Shown in pieces: positions 6,484 to 14,389 of a DNA stretch of 15,585 nucleotides. Position numbers and translations under genes: made by a program. Location: positions 1 through 15,585 of the forward strand of contig JAFPYA010000293.1 of assembly GCA_017412445.1 (NCBI GenBank). Direction: 5' to 3'. Within the stretch, counting starts at the first letter, position 1, and each line of letters begins with the position of its first letter. Source of the stretch: Clostridia bacterium (GTDB lineage: Bacteria > Bacillota > Clostridia > Christensenellales > Aristaeellaceae). The notes under the pieces were generated by a model that had not been told where the DNA came from, ran no database searches, and worked only from the letters and a program-made list of their open reading frames with translations.

Positions 6484-7758
6484 ATGAGCGCAAACGAGAA
6501 GCGTATAAATCAGGGCTTCGATTACGCCCGCGAGGTTTATGCCGAGAAAGGCATCGACGTCGAGCAGGCCATGCAAAAGGCCGCCGAGTTCGCCGTGTCC
6601 ATGCACTGCTGGCAGGGCGACGACGTGATTGGCCTTGAAACTCAGGCAGGCGGCACCAGCGGCGGCATACAGACCACCGGCAACTATCCCGGACGCGCCC
6701 GCACCGGCGACGAGCTCAGGCAGGATTTTCTCAAGGCCTGCAGCATGATTCCGGGCAAAAAGCGCCTGAACCTGCACGCCAGCTACGCCGAGCTCAAGGG
6801 CAGGAAGGTCGACAGAGACGCCTACACCGTGGAAGACTTCGCTGACTGGATGGCTTTCTCCAAGGAAAACAACATTCCCCTCGACTTCAACCCAACCTAT
6901 TTCGGCCATAAGTACGTTGAGGACGGCTTCTCCCTGTCCAGCGCCGACGAAGGCCGCCGCAAGTTCTGGGTCGAGCACGGCAAGCGCTGCCGCGAGATAG
7001 GCTATGAGTTTGCCAAGCAGCAGGGCAACCCCTGCATTATCAACTTCTGGTGCCCTGACGGCTATAAGGACATGCCCGCCGACACCGACAGCCCCCGCGC
7101 CCGAATGATAAAGAGCCTCGATGAAATCTTCGAGGGCACAAAGCAAATCACCGACGAATACGTGCTCGACGCCGTCGAAAGCAAGCTCTTCGGCATAGGC
7201 GTGGAAAGCTACACCGTAGGCTCCAACGAGCTCATGATGGGCTACGCCATCACCAGAGGCAAGCTGCTCACCCTCGACACCGGCCACTTCCATCCCACCG
7301 AGCAGGTGAGCGACAAGCTGAGCGCGGTAATGCAGTATCTGCCCAAGATGCTTTTGCACATCAGCCGTCCCGTGCGCTGGGACAGTGACCACGTGGTGAG
7401 CTGGGATCAGGAGACGACCCGCATATTCAACGAGATCGTGGCCAATTCCTACGAGGAAAGGATCAAGTGCGCTCTGGACTACTTCGACGCCTCCATCAAC
7501 CGCGTGGCAGCCTGGGTCATCGGCGTAAGGAACGCGCAGAAGATGCTGCTCAACGCCTATCTTACTCCCCACAAGACGCTGCGCGAGGCAGAATACAATT
7601 TCGATTACACCTACCGTCTGGCGGCTCAGGAAGAGGCCAAGAGCATGCCCTTCGCGCCGGTATGGGATATGTACTGTCTGCGCCAGAACGTACCTGTGGG
7701 CGAAGACTGGATCAACGAGATCCGCGCTTACGAAAAGGACGTGCTGAGCAAGAGATAA
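6484..7758 (+). CDS. rhaA: L-rhamnose isomerase
   Basis: Converts L-rhamnose to L-rhamnulose, the first step of rhamnose catabolism, in the cytoplasm. With the start at 6484 the protein has 424 residues, close to E. coli RhaA, and aligns with it along its whole length with a two-residue offset. The metal and catalytic residues all fit: Glu232 (AVESKLFGIG), Asp265 and His268 (TLDTGHFHPTE), His292 (LLHISRPVRW), Asp300 and Asp302 (WDSDHVV), and Asp332 (LDYFDASINR). The motif SMHCWQGDDV is at 39-48. An in-frame ATG at 6454 would add ten residues, but GGAGG at 6473-6477 sits six bases before 6484 and the promoter lies across 6423-6451, so 6484 is preferred. The usual partners rhaB, rhaD and a regulator are absent here. 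It is a single-gene unit with its own promoter and a strong terminator. Confidence 0.97.
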   Translation: MSANEKRINQGFDYAREVYAEKGIDVEQAMQKAAEFAVSMHCWQGDDVIGLETQAGGTSGGIQTTGNYPGRARTGDELRQDFLKACSMIPGKKRLNLHASYAELKGRKVDRDAYTVEDFADWMAFSKENNIPLDFNPTYFGHKYVEDGFSLSSADEGRRKFWVEHGKRCREIGYEFAKQQGNPCIINFWCPDGYKDMPADTDSPRARMIKSLDEIFEGTKQITDEYVLDAVESKLFGIGVESYTVGSNELMMGYAITRGKLLTLDTGHFHPTEQVSDKLSAVMQYLPKMLLHISRPVRWDSDHVVSWDQETTRIFNEIVANSYEERIKCALDYFDASINRVAAWVIGVRNAQKMLLNAYLTPHKTLREAEYNFDYTYRLAAQEEAKSMPFAPVWDMYCLRQNVPVGEDWINEIRAYEKDVLSKR

Positions 7759-7773
7759 GCTCAGGTGCAATGT

Positions 7774-7806
7774 TTCCCGCGAAGCATACGCTTCGCGGGA
7801 ATTTTT
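7774..7806 (+). terminator. strong intrinsic terminator after rhaA
   Basis: A perfect 12-base-pair stem, TTCCCGCGAAGC (7774-7785) with GCTTCGCGGGAA (7790-7801), loop ATAC, followed by TTTTT (7802-7806). It begins 15 bases after the rhaA stop. Confidence 0.93.
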
Positions 7807-7808
7807 AC

Positions 7809-7837
7809 TTGCAAGCCGCGCCGAAGGCATATATAAT
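7809..7837 (+). promoter_or_regulatory. sigma-A promoter of rqcH
   Basis: TTGCAA (7809-7814), a 17-base spacer and TATAAT (7832-7837) lie immediately behind the rhaA terminator. The expected leader is only about 25 bases. The ten bases TTGCAAGCCG also occur at the -35 of murA. Confidence 0.75.
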
Positions 7838-7867
7838 ATCGGCATAACCTTTCACGGACGGAAACAT

Positions 7868-9568
7868 ATGGACGGAATTACGATTTACTACATTGCAAAG
7901 GAGCTGGCCTCACGCCTCGTGGGCGCGCGCATAGACAAGGTGCAGCAGCCCGAGAGGGACGAGGTTATACTGACCCTGCGCTGCCCCGGCGAGAACCTGA
8001 ACCTGCTTTTGTCTTCGAGCGCGGGCTGCGGGCGCGTGCACCTGACAAACGTAAAGAAGACGAGCCCTCTCGAGCCCGCCGCGCTGTGCATGCTCATGCG
8101 AAAGCACCTGATCGGCGGCAGGCTCACGGCCGTAAGGCAGGTGGACGCGGACCGCATGCTGGCCTTCGATATAGAGCACATCGACGAATTGGGCGATCGC
8201 GCGAAAAAGACGCTGCTTTGCGAATTGATGGGCAAGCATTCGAACATTATACTCCTTGGCGGCGACGGGCGCGTGATAGAGTGCGCGCGTCACATAAACG
8301 AGACCGTGTCGAGCTTTCGTGACGTGCTGCCGGGCGTACCCTACACTCCCCCGCCCGCGCACGGCAAAATAAACTTTGACTCGCTCGACGCAAATGCGCT
8401 CAGAGAGAGGCTCAGTGGCAAAAGCGGCAGCCTCGCGAAGCTGATACAGGCAAACATAAGCGGCCTGTCGCTGCCTCTTGCGCGCGAAGCCGCCTACAGA
8501 GCCGCGGGCGATGAGGATGCACACGCGGACGACGCGGGCGCTTTTGCAGGCGCGATCTGCACGGCGGTAAATGCGATGCTTGAAAGCCCGTCGCCCGCCG
8601 TGATTGCTGGCGATAAGGGCGAAATGCAAGAGCTTGAGGCGTTTGAATACCTGAGCCGAAGCGGAGAGAGGCGCACGCTCTACCCCACTCTCAGCGAAGC
8701 CGCCGACGATTTTTACAGGCTGCGCGATCAGGCGGAGCGCATACACCAGAAGTCCGCCTCTATAGCAAGGCTGCTCAAAACCAACACCGAGCGCCTCGAG
8801 CGCAAGCTCGTGCTTCAGCAGGAGGCCTACGACGACGCGGCAAACAGTAGCGAATACAGGATAAAGGGCGAAATGCTGATGGCAAACCCGCATCTTGTGA
8901 AAAAGGGCATGAAGAATGTGGAGCTGCCGAATTATTACGATGAAGGCGGCGCCATGCTCAGCGTGCCGCTCGACGAAAAGCTGGACGCGCAGGGCAACGC
9001 GCAGAGGTACTTCAAGCTCTACAAAAAGGCGCAGGTTGCGCGCAAGCTTGCTGCCGAGCAGCTTGAGAACGGCAGAGCCGAGCTTGAATACCTCGAAGGG
9101 CAGGCAGAAAACCTGAAGCTCTGCACCGACGAAAGCTCCCTGAACGAGCTCAGGCAGGAGCTTATAAAGAGCGGCTACATACGCGAAATCGGCAGCCGCA
9201 GGCAGCAAAAGGCACTGCCCGCTTCTCAGCCCATGCGCTTCACCGCGCCGGACGGCACGGTTATACTGGCGGGACGCAACAACGTGCAAAACGAAAAGCT
9301 GACCTTCGGCGCCGAGCCTGACGAAATCTGGCTGCACGCCAAAAACGTGCCGGGCTGCCACGTAATCATCAAGTCCTCCGCCCCGTCGCCAGAGACGCTT
9401 CTGTTCGCGGCAGGCATCGCGGCAAGGTATTCAAAGGCGGGCACCTCGTCTTATGTCGAGGTTGACGCCGTGCCCCGGCGGTTTGTAAAGAAGCCCTCGG
9501 GCGCAAGACCCGGCTTCGTCACCTACACACATCAAAGAACATTGAACGTAAAGCCCATTGAAGGCTGA
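7868..9568 (+). CDS. rqcH: Rqc2-type ribosome quality control factor RqcH (NFACT / FbpA family)
   Basis: The bacterial homologue of Rqc2/NEMF binds stalled 50S-peptidyl-tRNA complexes and directs C-terminal alanine tailing of the nascent chain, marking it for proteolysis. Older annotations call it a fibronectin-binding protein. The 566-residue product has the full layout: NFACT-N from residue 1 with MDGITIYYIAKEL and the DR motif (Asp95-Arg96, equivalent to the tRNA-binding DR of Bacillus and Staphylococcus RqcH), ELMGKHSNIIL (119-129), a helix-hairpin-helix region, a coiled-coil middle part with YRIKGEMLMANPH (about 330) and NAQRYFKLYKKAQ (about 377), and the NFACT-R domain (about 445-560) with IWLHAKNVPGCHVII (near 487) and the closing PSGARPGFVTYTHQRTL. 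The SD is weak (GGACGG), but a good promoter lies upstream. It stands alone and ends at a bidirectional terminator. Confidence 0.96.
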   Translation: MDGITIYYIAKELASRLVGARIDKVQQPERDEVILTLRCPGENLNLLLSSSAGCGRVHLTNVKKTSPLEPAALCMLMRKHLIGGRLTAVRQVDADRMLAFDIEHIDELGDRAKKTLLCELMGKHSNIILLGGDGRVIECARHINETVSSFRDVLPGVPYTPPPAHGKINFDSLDANALRERLSGKSGSLAKLIQANISGLSLPLAREAAYRAAGDEDAHADDAGAFAGAICTAVNAMLESPSPAVIAGDKGEMQELEAFEYLSRSGERRTLYPTLSEAADDFYRLRDQAERIHQKSASIARLLKTNTERLERKLVLQQEAYDDAANSSEYRIKGEMLMANPHLVKKGMKNVELPNYYDEGGAMLSVPLDEKLDAQGNAQRYFKLYKKAQVARKLAAEQLENGRAELEYLEGQAENLKLCTDESSLNELRQELIKSGYIREIGSRRQQKALPASQPMRFTAPDGTVILAGRNNVQNEKLTFGAEPDEIWLHAKNVPGCHVIIKSSAPSPETLLFAAGIAARYSKAGTSSYVEVDAVPRRFVKKPSGARPGFVTYTHQRTLNVKPIEG

Positions 9569-9570
9569 AC

Positions 9571-9609
9571 AAAAACAACCGGACAGCCTCTGCTGCCCGG
9601 TTGTGTTTT
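9571..9609. terminator. bidirectional terminator between rqcH and the convergent membrane-protein gene
   Basis: The stem ACAACCGG-a-CAGC (9575-9587) pairs with GCTG-c-CCGGTTGT (9592-9604), with one A/C mismatch and loop CTCT. On the plus strand it is followed by GTTTTG; on the minus strand by TTTTTGTT, which is the better U-tract. It serves both genes that converge here. Confidence 0.88.
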
Positions 9610-9629
9610 GATGAATCGCCTTTCAGATA

Positions 9630-10448
9630 TTACCTTTCGACTCTCTTCATCAGCTTCTTCTTGATCTTTTTGGTGGCTCTGCTGCCGCAGCGGTAGTAGC
9701 CCAGACCCAGCAGGAAGCCGAGGAAGGTGCAGCCGGTTACCACGTAGATGCGGTAGGCGGTGAAGTCCTCGATGGCGACCTTGCTCAGCGCGTTAATGTC
9801 GATGTTCGCAAGGATCTGACCAAGTCCATAGAACGCAAGGAAGAGAATGTAGCCAAAGAGCATCATCAGCACGCTCCATACGGTCTTTCTGCGCTTCTTG
9901 CTGATAACATGAAGTATGAACGCAACGGTAAAGCAGAGCACGGAGATGCACAGCCACAGGTTTACTTCAAATACAGGCTTGCCCTCTTCGTCGCCTCTCA
10001 TGCCGATCTTGCCGAACTTTTCGCCCAAATTAAAGGAAATGTCATTGAGGAAGCTCAGCTTAATCCTCGCGTTGCCTGCCTTCATAAGGCCGTTGATTAT
10101 GCCCAGATGTTTGCCGGCCTGATAGGCGTTGTCCTTGGCATCCTGAGCCGCAAAGGCTGGAGACACAAATTCGTCGCCTGCGGTGTCGCCGGTCTGCTCG
10201 GTTTCGTCATTCTGAGCCTCGGGCTCTCCTGCCGGCTCGTTGCCGTTTTCATCGCCCTCTGCGGAAGCCTTGCTGAATATGGAGCCAAGCTTAAACTCGT
10301 ATGCGTCAAGCGCCGCATGCACTTCTTCTGCGCTGATGCTGTTGTCACATGCGTCCTTAAGGATAAAGAAATTGCCCGCGCAGGTCACCAGCAAACTGAT
10401 AATGGCGGCTACCAGGACAATAACCTTTATAACTCTAACGACCTTCAT
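9630..10448 (-). CDS. four-helix membrane protein with acidic linker, unknown function
   Basis: I do not recognise a family. The 272-residue product has a hydrophobic N-terminal helix (about 7-30), a long soluble segment (about 31-160), and three further helices at about 162-182, 190-212 and 233-253, with a very basic tail (KKIKKKLMKRVER). The soluble part contains a low-complexity acidic run rich in E, D, N, G and Q (about 63-92), probably a disordered linker, then a helix-rich patch. By the positive-inside rule the loop KKRRK (184-188) and the basic C-terminus are cytoplasmic and the acidic segment is probably outside. The start is well supported by GGAGG (10456-10460) seven bases before the ATG and by a near-consensus promoter. 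It is a single-gene unit divergent from the two-component genes. Function unknown; an envelope or stress role would be a guess. Confidence 0.82.
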   Translation of the reverse strand: MKVVRVIKVIVLVAAIISLLVTCAGNFFILKDACDNSISAEEVHAALDAYEFKLGSIFSKASAEGDENGNEPAGEPEAQNDETEQTGDTAGDEFVSPAFAAQDAKDNAYQAGKHLGIINGLMKAGNARIKLSFLNDISFNLGEKFGKIGMRGDEEGKPVFEVNLWLCISVLCFTVAFILHVISKKRRKTVWSVLMMLFGYILFLAFYGLGQILANIDINALSKVAIEDFTAYRIYVVTGCTFLGFLLGLGYYRCGSRATKKIKKKLMKRVER

Positions 10449-10489
10449 TCAAAAACCTCCCAACGGTCTATTTTTGAGATAACGCTGTA

Positions 10490-10518
10490 ATTATAACTCA
10501 TTATTGCTAATTAGTCAA
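10490..10518 (-). promoter_or_regulatory. near-consensus sigma-A promoter of the membrane-protein gene
   Basis: On the minus strand, TTGACT (10518-10513), a 17-base spacer and TATAAT (10495-10490). Five of six -35 bases and all -10 bases match consensus, which suggests strong basal expression. Confidence 0.85.
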
Positions 10519-10620
10519 TATATTGATACAAAAATATTTCAAAATTATTTCGCAAATAATTTAATTAACAATCCGAGATAAATTTTGAGTGACTAAATTT
10601 ACAATTTCCCATTTTGGGTA

Positions 10621-10649
10621 TTGATTTTACAAGGAATATGTTATATAAT
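10621..10649 (+). promoter_or_regulatory. sigma-A promoter of the two-component operon
   Basis: TTGATT (10621-10626), a 17-base spacer and TATAAT (10644-10649), giving a leader of about 80 bases. The stretch between the two divergent promoters (10519-10620) is AT-rich; I find no clear direct-repeat PhoP box there. Confidence 0.8.
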
Positions 10650-10739
10650 AGCATATCGGAATATATGTGCTGATATACATATAGCTGAGCTTGCCCTACA
10701 GAGCATAAGAAAGAACGATTAAGAAAAGGGGTTATGCAT

Positions 10740-11444
10740 ATGGCAAACAATGAACTCATACTTGCTGTCGACGACGAGACTCACATCCTTGACCTGTTGT
10801 CCTTCAACCTTGAAGCCTCCGGTTACCGTGTAGTGACCGCCTCCACCGGTGAAGACGCACTGGTGGTGTGCTCCCACGAACGTCCCTCGCTCGTGCTGCT
10901 TGACATTATGCTGCCCGGCATTGACGGCATGGAGGTTTGCCGCCGGCTCAAGAGCCAGCTGACCACCGCAGACATACCTATTATAATGCTGACCGCCAAG
11001 GGCGACGAGGTCGACAAGATACTGGGTCTGGAACTGGGCGCGGATGACTACATTACCAAGCCCTTCTCCGTGCGCGAGCTTATCGCCAGAGTCAAGGCGC
11101 TGCTGAGGCGCTCCACTCCCCAGAACGACGAGGAAGGCATACTGCACGTTGGCGGCCTGACCATAGACGTAGGCAACTACGAGGCCTTCAGAAACGGCGA
11201 AAAGCTTTCTCTCACGCTCAAGGAGTTCGAGCTGCTCAAGCTCCTGGTCATGTCCCGCGGCAAGGTGCTCACCAGAGATTTCCTGCTCGACAGAATCTGG
11301 GGCTATGAGTTCTACGGTGAAACCAGAACGGTCGACGTTCACATCCGCCACATTCGCCAGAAGCTGGGCGACGATGCGCACTACATCGAAACCATTCGCG
11401 GTGTCGGATACAAGTTTAACGACCGTCAGGAGAACCGCATATGA
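10740..11444 (+). CDS. OmpR/PhoB-family response regulator (PhoP-like)
   Basis: DNA-binding partner of the histidine kinase that follows. The receiver domain (about 5-118) has the acidic pair Asp11-Asp12, phosphoacceptor Asp55 in LLDIMLPG, Thr85 in IIMLTAK and Lys107 in DYITKPFS. A winged-helix Trans_Reg_C domain (about 130-232) carries the typical LTLKEFELLKLL and the recognition region TVDVHIRHIRQKLG. The whole resembles PhoP/WalR-type regulators of Bacillota. Two ATGs are possible, 10734 and 10740; AAGGGG ends at 10731, only two bases from the first but eight from the second, so 10740 (234 residues) is preferred. Its stop overlaps the kinase start (ATGA). No pst or phoU genes are nearby to confirm a phosphate role. 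Confidence 0.95.
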   Translation: MANNELILAVDDETHILDLLSFNLEASGYRVVTASTGEDALVVCSHERPSLVLLDIMLPGIDGMEVCRRLKSQLTTADIPIIMLTAKGDEVDKILGLELGADDYITKPFSVRELIARVKALLRRSTPQNDEEGILHVGGLTIDVGNYEAFRNGEKLSLTLKEFELLKLLVMSRGKVLTRDFLLDRIWGYEFYGETRTVDVHIRHIRQKLGDDAHYIETIRGVGYKFNDRQENRI

Positions 11445-13216
11445 AGTTCAGGGTCGCTGTAATGGCGACCCTGCTTAATCTTCTGTTTTGTATGGTGATT
11501 ATATTCAGCTACGCCGGTTTCACTGCGAGAACCCAAAACGAGCTGATAGAAGAAGAACTCAGGGTCACCGTTACACTGTCGGCGGAGGTGCTCGAACACA
11601 GCGGTACCTTCGCCGATGACAGGATAAACTATTTTGAAACGCTGGTAAACAGCGGTGAATTCAACAATGTCTACGTCGCCTATTTGCAGATGGACGGCGA
11701 TTTTGTGTACAAAAACTTCGATTACGTCGACGTGGCCTACCGCGAAAAGCTGCTGCAAATCGACAACGACCAGCTTCTTGTAACCAAGCGCAACGATATC
11801 TCCGGCAAGCGGATAGCCGTCGCGCGCCGCCTCGATGACGGCTCAGTAATCGGCTATTCCAAGCTCTCTGCAGGACTGTTTTCGTTCAGCGGCGGCAGGG
11901 ACATATTCATATTCGCGCTCGTATCTGTCATCGCGATAATCGTACAGTTCGTCATTATCCTTCTGTATGTAGGAAGGAGCGACAAGCTCGTTACCGAGCT
12001 GATGAGCGTGCTTGAAGACTTCACTGAAGGCCGCTTCTCCAGCCGCATCACCGGCGTCAAGGGCTACAACGGCAAGCTGACCGCCGAATACAATGCGGTG
12101 CTCGCCCGCGTGCAGGACAGGGTGTTCAGGCAGGCAAGGCGCAACCGCGTGCTCGGCCAGATGCTGAACCAAATGCACAACGGCCTTGTGACGGTTGACA
12201 CAAATCTCATTATACAGTTTACTACATATAATACAGGCAAGCTCTTTGGCTGCGACGTAAGAAACGCCGAGGGCAGCACGCTCAGAGAGGTCTTCAACAA
12301 CGACGACATGGAGAGGGCCATCACCGAGCAGATAAACAGCGGCGACAGAAGCATAGTTGCTACCGAGACCGAGGGGCTCACCCCTACCGGCGCGGTGAGG
12401 CCGCTCAGGCTGTACGTGTCCACGATGTTCTCTGAGGGCAAATGCACCGGCGCGATGATCGTCATAGAGGACATAACCGAGATACGCAAGCTTGAGCAGA
12501 TCCGCACCGACTTTGCCACAAACGTCTCCCACGAAATGAAGACGCCCCTGACCTCCATAAAGGGCTTCATAGAGACGCTGCAAAACGGCGCGATAGACAA
12601 TCCCCAAATGGCGCGAAGGTTCTTGGACATAATGAGCGTGGAGGCCGAGCGTTTGACCCGCCTTATCAACGACATACTGTCCATAACCAAGCTTGAAAGC
12701 GGCAACGACAACGTGGAAATCGCCCGCATAAACCTGATGGGCATCATCCGCTACGTGACGGATCAGCTTTTGCGTCCCCAGGCGGCAGCAAAGAACGTCA
12801 CAATTCAGGTGGCGAACGCAGACACGCCCGCATATGTCATGGGCAACAAGGACAGGCTGCAGCAGCTGGTGCTGAACCTCGTCGAAAATGCCGTTAAATA
12901 CAACAAGGAAGGGGGCTCGGTCACAGTTACCGTAACGCAGGACGACAAGTTTATAAACATGAGCGTATCCGACACCGGCATAGGTGTCAAGGAAGAAAAC
13001 CTGAGCCGACTGTTTGAGCGCTTCTACAGGGTCGATAAAGGCCGCTCGCGCGAAATGGGCGGCACCGGACTTGGGCTTGCGATATGCAAGCACATAGTGA
13101 ATACGATGGACGGACACATCGAGGTCAACTCGAAGTACGGCGAAGGCACGGAATTCCTGGTCACATTGCACAAAGCGCCCGCTCTCATAGAAGAGCCCGA
13201 ATTTACAGAGGAATAA
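11441..13216 (+). CDS. membrane sensor histidine kinase (PhoR/WalK-like)
   Basis: Sensor of the two-component pair, 591 residues. Order of parts: transmembrane helix 1 (about 6-26), extracytoplasmic sensor region (about 30-150), transmembrane helix 2 (about 154-177), a HAMP-like linker (about 178-230), a PAS-like domain (about 238-345), HisKA with His364 in NVSHEMKTPLTSIKGF, and HATPase with the N box LVENAVKYN (Asn483), the G1 box DTGIG (511-515), the F box LFERFYRVD and the G2 box GGTGLGL (540-546). All catalytic motifs are intact. The ATG overlaps the regulator stop, and AGGAG at 11428-11432 supports it. The layout is that of PhoR-type kinases, which often sense phosphate status through partners or envelope state directly. 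The signal here is unknown. The aldo/keto reductase gene begins 4 bases after its stop. Confidence 0.96.
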   Translation: MKFRVAVMATLLNLLFCMVIIFSYAGFTARTQNELIEEELRVTVTLSAEVLEHSGTFADDRINYFETLVNSGEFNNVYVAYLQMDGDFVYKNFDYVDVAYREKLLQIDNDQLLVTKRNDISGKRIAVARRLDDGSVIGYSKLSAGLFSFSGGRDIFIFALVSVIAIIVQFVIILLYVGRSDKLVTELMSVLEDFTEGRFSSRITGVKGYNGKLTAEYNAVLARVQDRVFRQARRNRVLGQMLNQMHNGLVTVDTNLIIQFTTYNTGKLFGCDVRNAEGSTLREVFNNDDMERAITEQINSGDRSIVATETEGLTPTGAVRPLRLYVSTMFSEGKCTGAMIVIEDITEIRKLEQIRTDFATNVSHEMKTPLTSIKGFIETLQNGAIDNPQMARRFLDIMSVEAERLTRLINDILSITKLESGNDNVEIARINLMGIIRYVTDQLLRPQAAAKNVTIQVANADTPAYVMGNKDRLQQLVLNLVENAVKYNKEGGSVTVTVTQDDKFINMSVSDTGIGVKEENLSRLFERFYRVDKGRSREMGGTGLGLAICKHIVNTMDGHIEVNSKYGEGTEFLVTLHKAPALIEEPEFTEE

Positions 13217-13220
13217 AATT

Positions 13221-14348
13221 ATGAAATACGCAAAGTTCCCCCGCACAGACATCACGGTCTCACGCCTCGGGTTCGGCTGCATGCGCCTGCCCACGCTCGA
13301 TAAAGAAGGACACCCCATCGACCGACCCGAAGCCATACGCTGCATTCGTCACGCCATAGACAACGGCCTGAGCTACGTCGACACAGCCTACGGCTACCAC
13401 GGCGGCGACAGCGAGGTGCTGGTGGGCGAAGCGCTGGCGGGCGGCTACCGCGACAAGGTAACCCTGACCACCAAGCTCCCGCTTTGGCTGGTGCACGAGG
13501 CCGCCGACATGGAAAAGCTTCTTGACGAGCAGCTTAAGCGCTTAAAGCAGGATCACGTGGACTTTTATCTGGCGCACGCTGTAAACAACGAGCGCTTCGA
13601 GAGCGTGTTCCCCATGGGCTTAGGCGAGTTTATGGATAAGATGAAGCAAAAGGGCAAGATTCGCTATGCCGGCTTCTCCTTCCATGACGACGCCGAAACG
13701 TTCAGAAAAGTGGTGGATTACTACGACTGGAACTTAGCCCAGGTGCAGATGAACATACTGGACGAATTCAATCAGGCCACCATGAAGGGCATAGAGTATG
13801 CCGCAAGCAAGGGCATAGGCATAGTGATTATGGAGCCGCTCAGGGGCGGCGCGCTCACCCGCAACGTGCCCGACACCGTTAAGGACCTCTACGCCGCAAT
13901 GCCGGTCAAGCGTTCCTTTGCGGATTGGGCGTTCAGGTATCTCTACGACAGGCCTGAAATTGTAACCATACTCTCCGGCATGTCCACGTTTGAGCAAATG
14001 GAGGAAAACCTCAGAATCTTCGATTCCGCCGAGCCCAACTGCTTAAGCCCCGAGGAGCGTGAGCTGTACGTCAACGTGCGCAAGGCCTACGAGGCGCGCG
14101 TGAAGGTTGGCTGCACCGGCTGCGCCTATTGCCAGCCCTGCCCCAAGGGCGTGCGCATTCCCGAGATATTCCGCGCCTACGACGAGGCCTCTGTATTCGA
14201 CAGCTTTGAGGGCTTCTACGGCAGGTATAAGCGCAATTGGGCGGAGAACGTGTGCGTCAAGTGCGGCGCATGCGAGAAGGCCTGCCCCCAGCACATCAGC
14301 ATAAGAAACTGGCTCGAAACCATTCGCGCCGAGGTGGACGCGCATTAA
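13221..14348 (+). CDS. aldo/keto reductase with C-terminal iron-sulphur domain
   Basis: A 375-residue fusion of an aldo/keto reductase barrel and a ferredoxin-like tail, a type common in anaerobes. The AKR tetrad is visible: Asp54 and Tyr59 (or Tyr57) in YVDTAYGYHGGDSE, Lys85 in LTTKLP and His119 in FYLAHAV. The opening LGFGCMRLP is typical. Two cysteine groups follow the barrel: Cys298, 301, 304 and 307 (CTGCAYCQPCP) and Cys345, 348, 351 and 355 (CVKCGACEKACP, a classical 4Fe-4S pattern), enough for two clusters. The enzyme probably links carbonyl reduction to ferredoxin-type electron carriers as well as, or instead of, NAD(P)H; its substrate is unknown. GAGGAA (13208-13213), inside the end of the kinase gene, is its SD, so it is very probably co-transcribed with the two-component genes. 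Confidence 0.93.
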   Translation: MKYAKFPRTDITVSRLGFGCMRLPTLDKEGHPIDRPEAIRCIRHAIDNGLSYVDTAYGYHGGDSEVLVGEALAGGYRDKVTLTTKLPLWLVHEAADMEKLLDEQLKRLKQDHVDFYLAHAVNNERFESVFPMGLGEFMDKMKQKGKIRYAGFSFHDDAETFRKVVDYYDWNLAQVQMNILDEFNQATMKGIEYAASKGIGIVIMEPLRGGALTRNVPDTVKDLYAAMPVKRSFADWAFRYLYDRPEIVTILSGMSTFEQMEENLRIFDSAEPNCLSPEERELYVNVRKAYEARVKVGCTGCAYCQPCPKGVRIPEIFRAYDEASVFDSFEGFYGRYKRNWAENVCVKCGACEKACPQHISIRNWLETIRAEVDAH

Positions 14349-14389
14349 AATCATTTATCACCACAACAAATAAAGGAGACGAACGACCG

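Noticed and set aside
6466..7845. A 459-codon open frame on the minus strand opposite rhaA
   Set aside because: It mirrors the strongly conserved rhaA frame, has Ala/Val/His-rich composition typical of antisense frames in GC-rich genes, and has no SD or promoter.
7910..9361. A 483-codon open frame on the minus strand opposite rqcH
   Set aside because: Antisense shadow; rqcH is complete over the same bases with all family motifs.
10565..10759. A 64-codon minus-strand frame in the divergent promoter region
   Set aside because: It overlaps the two-component promoter and start, lies in AT-rich noncoding sequence and has no SD.
11843..13345. A 500-codon open frame on the minus strand opposite the histidine kinase
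   Set aside because: Antisense shadow of a gene whose catalytic motifs are all intact; no known domain, no SD.
14237..14389. Upstream extension of the aldolase reading frame by 51 codons
   Set aside because: It overlaps the end of the reductase gene out of frame, carries no family similarity, and the SD at 14372-14378 points to the ATG at 14390.
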